From Sanderia malayensis (Eukaryota > Cnidaria > Scyphozoa > Semaeostomeae > Pelagiidae), in assembly GCA_013076295.1 (NCBI GenBank), contig RQOL01000658.1, positions 3,918,353 through 3,982,352 of the forward strand: DNA of 64,000 nt, in the 5' to 3' direction. The position numbers and the translations under genes are program-made. The notes under the pieces are model-generated. The model was not told the DNA's origin. It saw only the letters and a program-made list of their open reading frames with translations, and made no database searches. Of the stretch, positions 24,777-36,464 are shown in pieces. Position 1 is the stretch's first letter. Each line of letters opens with the position of its first letter.

Positions 24777-27700
24777 AATTTGAGAACCGATCGACCTCCA
24801 GTTTGGGACTAGTTTCGGACTAGTTTAGGACTAGTTTGGGACTAGTTTGGGACTATTTGCGCGGCTATATTATCAAAACTAAAGGCAATAAATCGCTTCA
24901 AATTGCATATATACAACATTCAGGCATGTAGAAAACAACCTTACTTTTATTGAATCATTTCCGTATGTTTTTCTTGTAAAAAACCTCTTCTCACAAGGGC
25001 CTATTTTCGTAAACAATTAACACTGCGATGACAAAGTGCGTTGTATGTAAGTCTACTTTTTACCCCCTGGATAAGATAATGAACTTTTAATGCCACATTG
25101 ATAAAATGTAGCTCTCCACGGTATGGTCATAAATTTTTGGCCGCTCTACTTTATTTTTTTCCTATGAAATTTTAACTCTGAAAACGACTCAGCCAGGAAA
25201 AAAGTGCTTCGCATGTAAGTCTACTTTTTACCACCTGGATGAGATAATGAATTTTTAATACCATATTAGTAAAATATAGTTCTCCACGGTGTGGTCATAA
25301 ATTTTTGGGAGCTCTAACCTGCGTATTTCTTCAAAAATTTTATCTCTGAAAACGACTCAGCCACGGTTTGAGTGAAAAAATTTCTAAGTGTCAGGTGACA
25401 AAGTGCGTTGTATGTAAGTCTACTTTTTACCCCCTAGATGAGATAATGAACTTTTAATGCCACATTGATAAAATGTAGCTCTCCACGGTATGGTCATAAA
25501 TTTTTGGCCGCTCTACTTTATTTTTTTCCTATGAAATTTTAACTCTGAAAACGACTCAGCCAGGAAAAAAGTGCTTCGCATGTAAGTCTACTTTTTACCC
25601 CCTGGATGAGATAATGAATTTTTAATACCATATTAGTAAAATATAGTTCTCCACGGTGTGGTCATAAATTTTTGGGAGCTCTATCTTGCGTATTTGTTAA
25701 AAAATTTTATCTCTGAAAACGACTCAGCCACGGTTTGAGTGGAAAAATTTCTAAGTGTCAGGTGACAAAGTGCGTTGTATGTAAGTCTACTTTTTACCCC
25801 CTAGATGAGATAATGAACTTTTAATGCCACATTGATAAAATGTAGCTCTCCACGGTATGGTCATAAATTTTTGGCCGCTCTACTTTATTTCTTTCCTATG
25901 AAATTTTAACTCTGAAAACGACTCAGCCAGGAAAAAAGTGCTTCGCATGTAAGTCTACTTTTTACCCCCTGGATGAGATAATGAATTTTTAATACCATAT
26001 TAGTAAAATATAGTTCTCCACGGTGTGGTCATAAAATTTTGGGAGCTCTATCTTGCGTATTTGTTAAAAAATTTTATCTCTGAAAACGACTCAGCCACGA
26101 ACAAATTGCTTCACATGTAAGTCTACTTTTTACCCCCTGGATGAGAAATCAAAATTTTACTGACGGATTAATAAAATATAGCCCTGGACGATGCGGTCAT
26201 AATTGTTTGACAACTCTATCTTGCGTATTTCTTAGAAATTTGATCGCTGAGAACCACTCAGCCACGGCTTAAGTGGAAACATTTCCAATGGTCACATGAC
26301 AAAGTGCTCTCTATGTGCATTTGCTTTTTACCCCCTGGATGAGATAATTTTGGCAATATCGTTTTCTCCATGCGATTCATCCTTAAAGTTATGTCTTCTT
26401 AGAAATACGCGAGATAGAGCTACCAAAAACTTATGACGGGGCCCTGGAGGGTTGTATTTTATTAACATGTCATTAACAATTTATTATCTCATCCAGGGGG
26501 TAAAAAGTAGACTTACATGCGAAGCAATTTGTTCCTGGCTGAGTCGTTTTCAGAGATAAAATTTTTTAACAAATACGCAAGATAGAGCTCCCAAAAACTT
26601 ATGACCACACCGTGAAGAACTATATTTTATAAATATGGCATTGAAATTTCATTATCTCATCCAGGGGGTAAAAAGTAGACTTACATGCGAAGCACTTTTT
26701 TCCTGGCTGAGTCGTTTTCAGAGTTAAAATTTCATAGGAAAGAAATAAAGTAGAGCGGCCGAAAATTTATGACCATACCGTGGAGAACTATATTTTACTA
26801 ATATGGCATTGAAATTTCATTACCTCATCCAGGGGGTAAAAAGTAGACTTACATACAACGCACTTTGACACCTGACACTTAGAAATTTTTCCACTCAAAC
26901 CGTGGCTGAGTCGTTTTCAGAGATAAAATTTTTTAAGAAATACGCAGGTTAGAGCTCCCAAAAATTTATGACCATACCGTGGAGAACTATATTTTACTAA
27001 TATGGCATTGAAATTTCATTACCTCATCCAGGGGGTAAAAAGTAGACTTACATACAACGCACTTTGACACCTGACACTTAGAAATTTTTCCACTCAAACC
27101 GTGGCTGAGTCGTTTTCAGAGATAAAATTTTTTAAGAAATACGCAGGTTAGAGGAGATAAATTTTTTTAAGAAATACGCAGGTTAGAGCTCCCAAAAATT
27201 TATGACCATACCGTGGAGAGCTATATTTTATTAATATGGCATTGAAAATTCATTATCCCATCCAGGGGGTAAAAAGTAGACTTACATACAACGCACTTTG
27301 TCACCTGACACTTAGAAATTTTTCCACTCAAACCGTGGCTGAGTCGTTTTCAGAGATAAAATTTTTTAACAAATACGCAAGATAGAGCTCCCAAAAATTT
27401 ATGACCACACCGTGAAGAACTATATTTTATAAATATGGCATTGAAAATTCATTATCTCATCCAGGGGGTAAAAAGTAGACTTACATGCGAAGCACTTTTT
27501 TCCTGGCTGAGTCGTTTTCAGAGTTAAAATTTCATAGGAAAGAAATAAAGTAGAGCGGCCAAAAATTTATGACCATACCGTGGAGAGCTACATTTTATCA
27601 ATGTGGCATTAAAAGTTCAATATCTTATCCAGGGGGTAAAAAGTAGACTTACATACAACGCACTTTGTCATCGCAGTGTCAATTGTTTACGAAAATAGGC

Positions 27701-27923
27701 CCTTGTGAGAAGAGGTTTTTTACAAGAAAAACATACGGAAATGATTCAATAAAAGTAAGGTTGTTTTCTACATGCCTGAATGTTGTATATATGCAATTTG
27801 AAGCGATTTATTGCCTTTAGTTTTGATAATATAGCCGCGCAAATAGTCCCAAACTAGTCCCAAACTAGTCCTAAACTAGTCCGAAACTAGTCCCAAACTG
27901 GAGGTCGATCGGTAATTTGAGAA
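24777..27923. mobile_element. 3.1-kb foldback element built of tandem repeats, 11-bp TSD
   Basis: The element 24788-27912 starts CCGATCGACCTCC and ends with the exact complement. A perfect 11-bp direct repeat TAATTTGAGAA flanks it. The outer about 260 bp are near-identical inverted repeats, with five subterminal copies of GGGACTAGTTT-type units. Inside, the left arm has TAAGTCTACTTTTTACC at 25048, 25216, 25415, 25583, 25782, 25950 and 26118 (spacings 168, 199, 168, 199, 168, 168). The right arm carries the complement at 26508, 26675, 26843, 27042, 27277, 27475 and 27643. A central unique spacer is at about 26160-26470. There is no coding frame. Long TIRs with internal tandem arrays and a 9-11-bp duplication suggest a Mutator/foldback-type element, but the superfamily is not proven. 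Confidence 0.85.
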
Positions 27924-27980
27924 TTAGAAATTTAATAGTGCCCATGTTGTTTTACTTTGGAGAGCACTTGATGAACGAAA

Positions 27981-30900
27981 ATGATGAACGAGGAACATAT
28001 ACCTCAAGATTCATTTGGCTGTGACCTCTTTGCCCCAAATGAGGAAGATGGTGTCACAGTAAATGGAGCTGTAAGTAGCCAGATGCCTACTTTGAACTCA
28101 AAGGTAAGTCTAATCTTCTGTCTTTGTTTCTTTGATCTGCAGATTGCACTTATTATCAATCTTAATCCGGATTGAGAAGTCACAAGCTCTAACAAAACAA
28201 TAGATAGAACAATAGATCTCATTGTTTGAGAACAATAGGAATACAGTAGCTGTTTTTTCTTTTAGAATGCTCTAATCAGTCCAAATGAAGATGATTTTGA
28301 AATAATTCTGAGCAGAATCAAAAGTAGAATTAGAGACGGAATGGGAGAAACAATTTATGAAGTTGGTGTTGGAGGTAGCTTTTGACTATATATAACTGAT
28401 AACTTAATTTTGGTAATTTTTTCTAAATTTTTTGAGTTTTAAGATCCCCTCGCATTGGATTGCGATTGAATATTCTCTATTTATATAAAGAATATTAGGA
28501 CTCCTTTTTCATTGAATATAGAAAATAGAGGACTCCTTTTTCATTGAACAAATCTTCTCATGGTTTAAGCAAACCAAAAATTTAACTTCTTGTAATACCA
28601 TCTGCTCTTTGTTTGTTAATTGCTCTCAATTCTCCAGGAAGCAATCTTTGTTTGTCATATCAGGATTTTATTATTCTGTACCAAAACACATCCGTTGTTT
28701 ATTTGACAGATTATCATTTCATGTAATGATACATCAATTAATCAATTGATTTAAACAATTTTCTGTTTTCAAGATGGAGGAGACAGTGGCTTGAGCAATG
28801 AGGATCTGCAGGCTTCCGTTGCAACACTGGAAAGCATAGCTCAGCAGTTGAGCTGCAACATACTATTGCTCAGAGAGAAAGATGTTGTTGACGGTAAAGT
28901 TGCAGAGTATCTGATTAGAGAAACAGTTGTTGAAGAAGACTTCTGTGAAGTCAGGTATTTCCTTTTATCATTATTAGCTGCACTGCAATAGCAAACTGGG
29001 GCCTGTCATTTTAACAACAACAACGACAATAATTATCCAACTATATTTGGCTAATCAGAGCTTTTAGATATCTATTGATGAATTTCAGCTGTATTTTGAA
29101 GGGCCAACCTCCTACTGTGATTGAAAATGAAATGAAAAATGAACATAAAATGATAAATGGTCTAAAATAACGACAATTTATTGATCAAGCTTATTAATTA
29201 TTAATATCTTTGTTTTGATCTGAGCATGCCGTCTCATAATCAAATTTTCTCTGTTTACAGGGTTGCAGTTGTTGGCAATGTTGATGCGGGGAAAAGCACA
29301 CTACTTGGAGTACTAACTCATGGCACTTTGGACGATGGGCGAGGGACAGCAAGGCTGAAATTATTCAGACACAAGCATGAAGTTGAATCAGGCCGAACCA
29401 GCAGTGTTGGCAATGATATTCTTGGCTTCGACAGCAAGGGAAATATTGTCAATAAGCCTGATCCACACAGTAAGCTATCAGATATCTTCATAGTTGAACC
29501 TCATTAAGTCGCTCACTGAGGAAGAATTGTTCTAGTTGGTGAGTTTTGAGTATCAAGGGTCATATACAAGCTATGGATGTGGCAAGTCAAAATCAAGGGA
29601 GATAGAAAGTTGCTTTACTTTAACTGGAAGTGGAACTATGAAGGCTCAACTGTAATTTTAGAGCATCTCTTTTTTAAACGCCATCTGAGATCAGTAAATA
29701 ATCAAATACATACCCTTCCTATTAAAATTATTTTCAAATTGACGCCCCTTCATGGTTAAAGCGAGTAATTAACAGTCCCTTTGGTGGTAGAACATCAAAG
29801 AGCTCATGAAAATTTTTGGTATCTTCTAGGTGGAGTACTGGATTGGCAGAGAATTTGTCGTGATGCTTCTAAGGTCAGCACAAAAAATGCTCTTGATATT
29901 ATTCCAAGCTGAGTTTTACTTGCTTAATTACCTGTTACTATTCTTACAAACATCTTGATTTATTTCAAATCTTCCGATATCCTGAGATAATTTGTGTTGA
30001 ATTGAGTCCTGATCTGTCCTATAGGTTTTAACATTCATAGATTTGGCCGGACACGAGAAATATTTGAAGACAACAGTGTTTGGCATGACTGGGCATGCGC
30101 CAGACTATGCTATGTTAATGGTATGTACTTTGTTACATGGTTTTCTTTACGCTCTTCCTCCCATCTTTCAGTGAAGGTATGGTCATGGCTTCTGTAACAT
30201 TTGTTTTTATTCACATTTTCAGATTGGCTCAAATATGGGCGTTGTTGGAATGACAAAAGGTGTGCCCAATATTTCTTGATGATATATATATCCCAATACT
30301 TATTGTTGATATCTAGTCTTGAGACATACATAGTTCATAATTGCTCTTTATTTAACCTTACCTTTTTTGAGTCAATGTCTTTTGCATAGCGGTAGCTAAA
30401 TTTGTAGCCACTGTTTTCCGAAGCTTACAGCTATAACGTGCTCTTGATTTGTAAGCTACATTGATTGACTGGGGCCGTTCCTTGTCGAAAAACAAAGAAA
30501 TTTTTTTGGTCATTTAGTTCTTTGTCCAAGTCCGCAGCTTATGGGGGGGACCAAAAATTACTGCCACTTTATGTCCACGCTAGCAGATGCATTTTAAGCC
30601 AATTAATTAATTCTGGAAATGTTTTTTTTGTGAACAGAGCATCTTGGTCTTGCCCTGGCTTTGAGCGTTCCCGTGTTCGTTGTCGTGACAAAGATTGACA
30701 TGTGTCCCGCCAACGTGCTTCAAGACACCATGAAGCTCCTGTGCAGAATACTCAAGTCTCCAGGATGCCGAAAAATCCCCGTGGTTGTTCAGAATTCCGA
30801 TGACGTCATTGTGTCAGCTTCGAATTTTACCTCGGAGAGGTGAGAAGAGTTTGAGAATCATTGAGACAATGTCTCCTGTCTCAATTTGAATGGTTACCAT

Positions 30901-33900
30901 TTTAGCGAGGTTCCGCTGTATTTCAGAGCATACCATAATGTTCTTGTGTCACCTCTGCTATCAGCTCCCCCCCCCCCCTGAATGACACAGACAGATTATT
31001 ACCGTATTTCCTCGATTAAACGTTTATTAATCTCGGCACTTTTTTGGGGCGGCGGCTAATCGAGGGGGGCCATTATTCGAGAGGGGGCGTTTATTAGAAA
31101 GTACAAGATCACAGCCTCTGTCATTGGATCCAGAAAAAAAGAGAATGGTTTAGTTGTGCCTTGCCTTTATCGAGCAACAATACACTACACCGACTTAAAA
31201 AATTGTTGTGTGGAGGGTTTAATCGAAGGGGGCGTTTATTTCAAGAGTTGGTAGCATAAGGGGACGTTTATTCGAGGGGCTATTAATCGAGGGGGCGTTT
31301 AATTGAGGAAATACGGTAGTTAGAGTTACGAATTGCGTAAGAATTAAGGGGTAACATTATGCCCTGTGTTCCGAGATGCATGATCATCTATGCGATTATG
31401 AATAGCCTCTATTCAATTGCAAGGCCTATTTTGACATAGTTTGGTGTAGCCAACAATTTAAAAGAGGTGGTGGTTACCTAACACTGAAGAGAGAGCTTCC
31501 TATAGTGCTTAGAATTATATGCTGGCGATTAATGTTTACCTTGATATCCAATTTTGTGATTTTTCAATTGATCTGAGCCATCTGCTTTTGCAGGATATGC
31601 CCGATATTTCAGATTTCCAACGTCACTGGTGCAAACATTGATTTGCTGAAGATGTTTTTGAATCTTCTATCAGCACGAGGTGGCTTTGTTGAAAACGAGG
31701 CTCCAATTTTTCAAATCGACGACACGTACTCTGTGGCGGTGAGTACTGTGCATGTTATTTTCATCCTTCCTTAATTCTTGTCTTTGCTTAACTCTTAACG
31801 TTCCTTAACTTAACGTTCCTTAACTCTTGTCTTGTCGTTCCTTAATGTCTCTCTTTGCTTCAGTACTTCTGCATATATTACCTGCCATTGTTTGCAATAA
31901 CCTCAAATGTTGCCATATACAATAGGGGACAAAAATCCCTGGGATACCTTAAAATTTCATTGGACAATGCTGTGCTTCTGCACATTTTGTTCCCTGTGAG
32001 TAGAATCCCCCCACACTCCCCCCAAACAATGTTATCTTGTGCACCAGTCCTTTTTAATCGCCGGGCCAAAAGAATTTCGACGATATTTAAAATAACCACC
32101 TCTACAGACAACATTGTTTTGGGGAGGAGGAGGTGAAGTATGCGTGTTAAACTTGCTAAAATTTTGGGTGTCCCAGGACTTCTGTCCCTTATTGTAGATT
32201 GCGCAAGTTTTGGGCTACTATCGTCTGCACAAGCCGCCTAAGATTAATGCAATGTACCATGATACCATGATTATTTTGAGCACTTTCGTCTGCAAATATT
32301 GCAAGCTTTGCCTTCTACTATTGCATGTGAATATTCATGAAGATTGCACGTGATAATATTGCATATAAATACTCTTGGTATGGAATTTAACCAATCTCTC
32401 GTTTTTTAGGGTGTTGGAACAGTGGTGTCAGGAACGACACTTCAAGGCGTGGTTCGTTTAAATGACCTGTTGTACTTGGGTCCTGACACTCTCGGAAAGT
32501 TCCAGCCTCTCCCAATCAAAAGTATACATCGAAAGCGAATGCCCGTGAAAGAGGTCAGGGCTGGCCAGACAGCCTCGTTCGCATTAAAAAAGGTAACCAT
32601 TTTTCATGTTGACTACCATCTTTCAGTGGCCTCTGGCTGATACTGCCTTTAGGCTCTTAAGCCTCTGATCTCGAGGTCGTTGTCATCCTATGATCATCTG
32701 TTAAGACTAATATTACTATGGGTGATTTATTGTTCTTGTTGAGGAAGTAATTGCACATGCGCAGTTTGATTTTGGAATCTAAATGTTTAAATGCGCATGT
32801 GTACTGCCGCCACACCGGGGGTGATTCTCCACAAAGCCCAATGTATCTCATGAACAACAGAGGGTTAGAGATAAGAGTAAGGCAGGGAGGGCGAGTTGAA
32901 TTTCAATTTTCAATTTTGGTTCTCTTCAGATCAAGAGACAGGACATCAGAAAGGGCATGGTAATGGTGGCAAGGGAAATCGATGCCGTTGCCACGTGGGA
33001 ATTCGAAGCAGAAGTACTTGTTTTGCATCACCCCACTACAATCAGCACCAGATACCAAGCTATGGGTAAGCAATTTATTGTCACACTACTTTTTCACGCT
33101 ATCGAAGTTTTCCATTAAATGTTTTATAAAAGTGCTGAATGCTTGGCTGAAATTGATTGAGCGCCTCAGCAATTAATTAGTTATTGCTTTGGTTAATTAA
33201 TTTGGCAATCAATTTGTCTTACAACGTAGGCGAAGCATGTAGGCTGTTTTGTCTGAACAAATTGTTGTTAAAATGAAGTCTGGTTTTTTAATGTTTACAA
33301 AATAAAGAAGTTATGACAATGAGTTGTTACCATGACGTATCATCCTGTGCGAAACATAGGAAAGAGGTTTATTTGGGAGCTTACAGGAGACGTTACTGAA
33401 CTGTACAGTAGTTATGTAATGCGACTTATTAGGTTGTCATACTTTTGTGTTCCAGTTCATTGCGGTAGTTTGAGACAAACAGCGACCATACTGTCCATGG
33501 ACCACGAGCATCTTAGAACCGGAGACAGGGCGCTGTGCCATTTCCGTTTCATTAAGAACCCGGAGTATATTCAAGTGGGCACGAAAATGATATTCCGTGA
33601 AGGTCGGACAAAAGCGGTCGGTACGATAACGCGGTTGTTTAACGAGATACCCGGTCAAAGCTCGCACAACACCCGGGCAGGAAAGTCGCACAAAGCACAG
33701 ATGCACAACAAGTCGCACCACTCGAGGAAAAACCGCAGCGCCCCAAAGACGTCCGCACAAATTGAACCGGCTGATGCAAACAACAAGCATCCGACTAATA
33801 CTAACACTGTTCTTAGTCCTAAAGCAGCGACTAATATGGGAAACGGACATACCATATCGACCATCAAGGTTGCTAACACAGCACTGAGGAACGCTGATAA

Positions 33901-33904
33901 TTGA
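27981..33904 (+). CDS. GTPBP1: GTP-binding protein 1 (elongation-factor-like GTPase)
   Basis: GTPBP1 is a translational GTPase related to eEF1A and Ski7, linked to mRNA decay and resolving stalled ribosomes. Twelve exons join in phase: 27981-28103, 28266-28374, 28774-28954, 29261-29469, 29830-29873, 30025-30120, 30223-30259, 30638-30839, 31594-31738, 32410-32592, 32930-33065 and 33456-33904. The product is 637 residues (human 669). Motifs are G1 GNVDAGKST (143-151), [22 protein letters not shown] in the switch I region, G3 DLAGHEK (228-234) and G4 TKID (284-287). The beta-barrel domains follow ([25 protein letters not shown]), then a basic Asn/His/Lys-rich tail. DAGKS and VGNDILGF favour GTPBP1 over GTPBP2. 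The N-terminus is shorter than in vertebrates, so an upstream coding exon beyond the foldback element cannot be excluded. AATAAA lies near 33960. Confidence 0.95.
31000..31318. mobile_element. MITE in GTPBP1 intron 8, TA-flanked
   Basis: Inverted ends CCGTATTTCCTCGATTAAACG (left) and CGTTTAATTGAGGAAATACGG (right) are flanked by TA on both sides. The interior repeats GGGGGCGTTTATT motifs on both strands. It is non-coding, about 315 bp, and related to the remnant at 38240-38344. The TA duplication fits a Tc1/mariner-type mobiliser. Confidence 0.75.
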
Positions 33905-35892
33905 TACGTTAATTTCGTTAACTTAGGTGTAACATATGCTTTCATTTTTGTCTGGCCATAATAAAGTAAATAGTCACAGATCTATAAAACCTTTCTGTAC
34001 CCTGTACAAAAAGATAAATATCCACATTACGAGTTTTTGCTAACCCAAATCAGATCAAAGGATTTGATAATATTTCTAAATTATTGAATGCTGCGTGAAT
34101 ACAACAAAATATTCTAGTGTTTAAATTTTATGTTGACAATAATATTTTGCCTTATTTTTTTTGCGGTTTTGAAAAATAGAAGCCAGTTTTACAAGTAAAG
34201 TCTTTGTGTACAATTACTCTATAAGATCTGAGTTAAACGTCGCTCTTCTCATGCGCCGAATCAAATACAATCAAGTAGGGCACTGGAGCGACTGTGCAGC
34301 GGCAGCAAGTTAGATGTCAAATTTAATTGTTGGTCAAAGTTGATCTTCCCACGCTCATTAAGGAAACTTTGTCATGATTAACATAACGTTTGTCAGATTT
34401 TTTTTCGCAATGGGCAGTCTTTTGAGATGTTTTATCTCATAAAGCTTAGTGTGGAATATCTATCTATTTATCTATTTATCTATCTATCTATCTATCTTTC
34501 CATCTATATAAAACGCTGTACAAGAACCTACTATGGCTATTGCAACCGTTTCTTATCCTTTACATCTCTGAAGACAACAGTAGCTTGAAAATCAAATTCA
34601 CTTTGACCAGGTTTTGAGTTTCCTTCTTCCAAGCGGTAACCAACCAACAAATCTGACTTGCTGGCTGCCTGCACTAGTCTAGAGCTCATGGCAGTGCAGT
34701 ACCAAGAGTTTGGGGTTTTGCCAAGAGTGGAAAACCAATTGCATATATAGTTGCATATATAAAGCCAATTGCTTATCTATGGCTCTAACACTATCAGTAG
34801 TTGCTGTGTATTGAAGACCACACTCTGGAATTTCAAGCCACATCAAAATGGGCCCTGTTGGAATTGGATGGATGGCTTAACAGGGTGACAAGTGTTGCAA
34901 AAGTTTCACCAACTTTTGCAACACTTGAATGTCACAAGCAAAGCAATGGTGAGAGTTTTAGTTGGCTATCAACGTAAGCTGTTCAAAAATATGTACACAT
35001 GTTCCCTTCCCGTTATGTGAAATTCGAATACAATTGCAAGTACCACAACCTGGTTGTATCTACCAAGCTAAGAATATTCAAGGTGATACAAGGGCCTGAT
35101 ATTGAAAATATAAAGGCAAAGGAAAAGGTAACTCGGATTTAACTTTGCTTTCATTACTGTTCTGGATTAGTAGGCCATGCAGTTGGGATGCAGCGAATCT
35201 TTACCATCGCCTGACGTTTGTTGAATTGCATTGAAGTCATTTTGCTTTTTGAATTGTTTTTCTGTTTAACACGGAGTACTTCTTGATACTCTTGAGAGAA
35301 AGTTTCAAAGAATTAAAGAATCTAATTCTTTGAAACTAGGAATATTTGTCTATTCTTTGAAACTCAGGCTCCTTGTCGTTTTGCTAACAATAAGCCTGCA
35401 ACTGCTTACATTGTGGCCCTTGTTTCAAGGTTGAAGAAAACGTCTGTCTTGTGTGTTTCTGTTGAGCTGCCCATATACGGCATACCTCTCTCTAATTCAA
35501 ACCTATAAAAGAATTTAATATTGAGTCTCGGCAAAGAATTAACATTTTTATAAAGAAGTGAATACATTGAAGCAGAATCTTTGAATTAAATTGCATTTGA
35601 GTGTGGCTCTGTGTTGCACGATACAACGTATGTATGTTTTGCCGACGACAATAGCATTTTTTTCGAGACAAGATGTGAATAGATAATGGGAACAAGTCAA
35701 CAGGATGGCTGGCGCGCTTGCGTTGCTTTATGTTCAGACACGGCAAGTTATTGAACGCATGAACAACAAAAGTTATTAATGCTCATCTTGGATTATATAA
35801 TGACAAAAAAAGTGGTTATAATATCATACTAATGCTAGATGCCTGCTTCTAAGCCTGGCAGTCAGGAAACTACTTCAGCATTTTAGTTTGCT
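33905..35892. other. Intergenic DNA after GTPBP1
   Basis: It holds the GTPBP1 3' UTR and a TATC microsatellite. No recognisable exon. A short inverted pair AAAGAATTAAAGAATC/TAATTCTTTG lies near 35310. Confidence 0.5.
34455..34500. repeat. (TATC)n microsatellite
   Basis: About eleven TATC/TATT units in a row, ending in TATCTTTCC. Confidence 0.85.
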
Positions 35893-36464
35893 TCATTTTC
35901 CGAAGATCCAGCGGCGACGGCGAATATATCTTCGGCGAGTATATCTGCGGCGGCGAGAATATCTGCGGCGGCGATATCTGCGACGAACATATTTGCGGCG
36001 AGTATCTCTGCGGCGAACATATCTGCGGCGAGAATATCTGCGGCGAACATATCTGCGACGAGAATATCTGCGACGAGAATATCTGCGGCGACGATTTCCA
36101 CGAGGATTCTTTTGGGCTGCGTTGTTCATTGAAGTCTTGTCACTTTCAGTCAATTCAGATAGCTCTTCGGATTCCGTTTCATCACTCGCTTCATTTTGGG
36201 CATCATAATCTGCTGCCTCCTCCTTGTAATCTTTTACCTCTGGGCTAGCAAGTTCGTCATTTTGTTTAGCGACTATGATAAACAGATTTAATAAACTCCA
36301 GTTACCATTACAAAAAAATGAGGGTATAATAAATGATTGGCTTTGTTAACGGAATCTCTCTGCTGCAAGTCAATTGAAATATTTTCATCTTCGGGTGTTG
36401 CAAGCACGAGGCAACACAATCCAACAAGGAGAATGGATGCGAACAGATAGGCTTTCATTTTCAT
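35893..36464 (-). CDS. Secreted precursor with acidic pro-region and Arg/Tyr-repeat tail (arminin-like layout)
   Basis: Exon with start: 36464 down to about 36351, giving a clear signal peptide (MKMKAYLFASILLVGLCCLVLA) followed by acidic TPEDENISIDLQQR. Second exon: about 36272 to 35893, with acidic sequence (KEEAADYDAQNEASDETESEEL), then about 60 residues of RRRY(S/V/I/T) repeats, ending RRRWIFGK-stop. Gly-Lys before the stop is a standard amidation signal. Signal peptide, anionic pro-part and cationic amidated tail is the plan of Hydra arminin antimicrobial precursors, though I see no true sequence match. A probable 5' non-coding exon lies near 36617-36690 (donor GTAAGT). The best splice pair (GTTAAC at 36350, acceptor TATCATAG) leaves the two frames one base out of step, so the junction is unresolved or an indel is present. 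Alternatives: a structural capsule or DNA-binding-like basic protein. Confidence 0.6.

Noticed and set aside
24788..27912. Regularly spaced repeats as a CRISPR-like array
   Set aside because: Whole 168/199-bp units are repeated, not short repeats with unique spacers. Orientation flips in the middle, and the genome is eukaryotic.
30840..31593. G-rich run in GTPBP1 intron 8 as a regulatory island
   Set aside because: It belongs to a MITE with clear inverted ends.
27981..33904. GTPBP2 as identity of the GTPase
   Set aside because: The P-loop DAGKS and the VGNDILGF stretch follow GTPBP1; GTPBP2 differs there as I remember it.
35883..36101. Ala/Asp/Ile-rich frame MEIVAADIL as the real product
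   Set aside because: The upstream DNA in that frame has an early stop, while the RRRY frame continues upstream into a long acidic segment.
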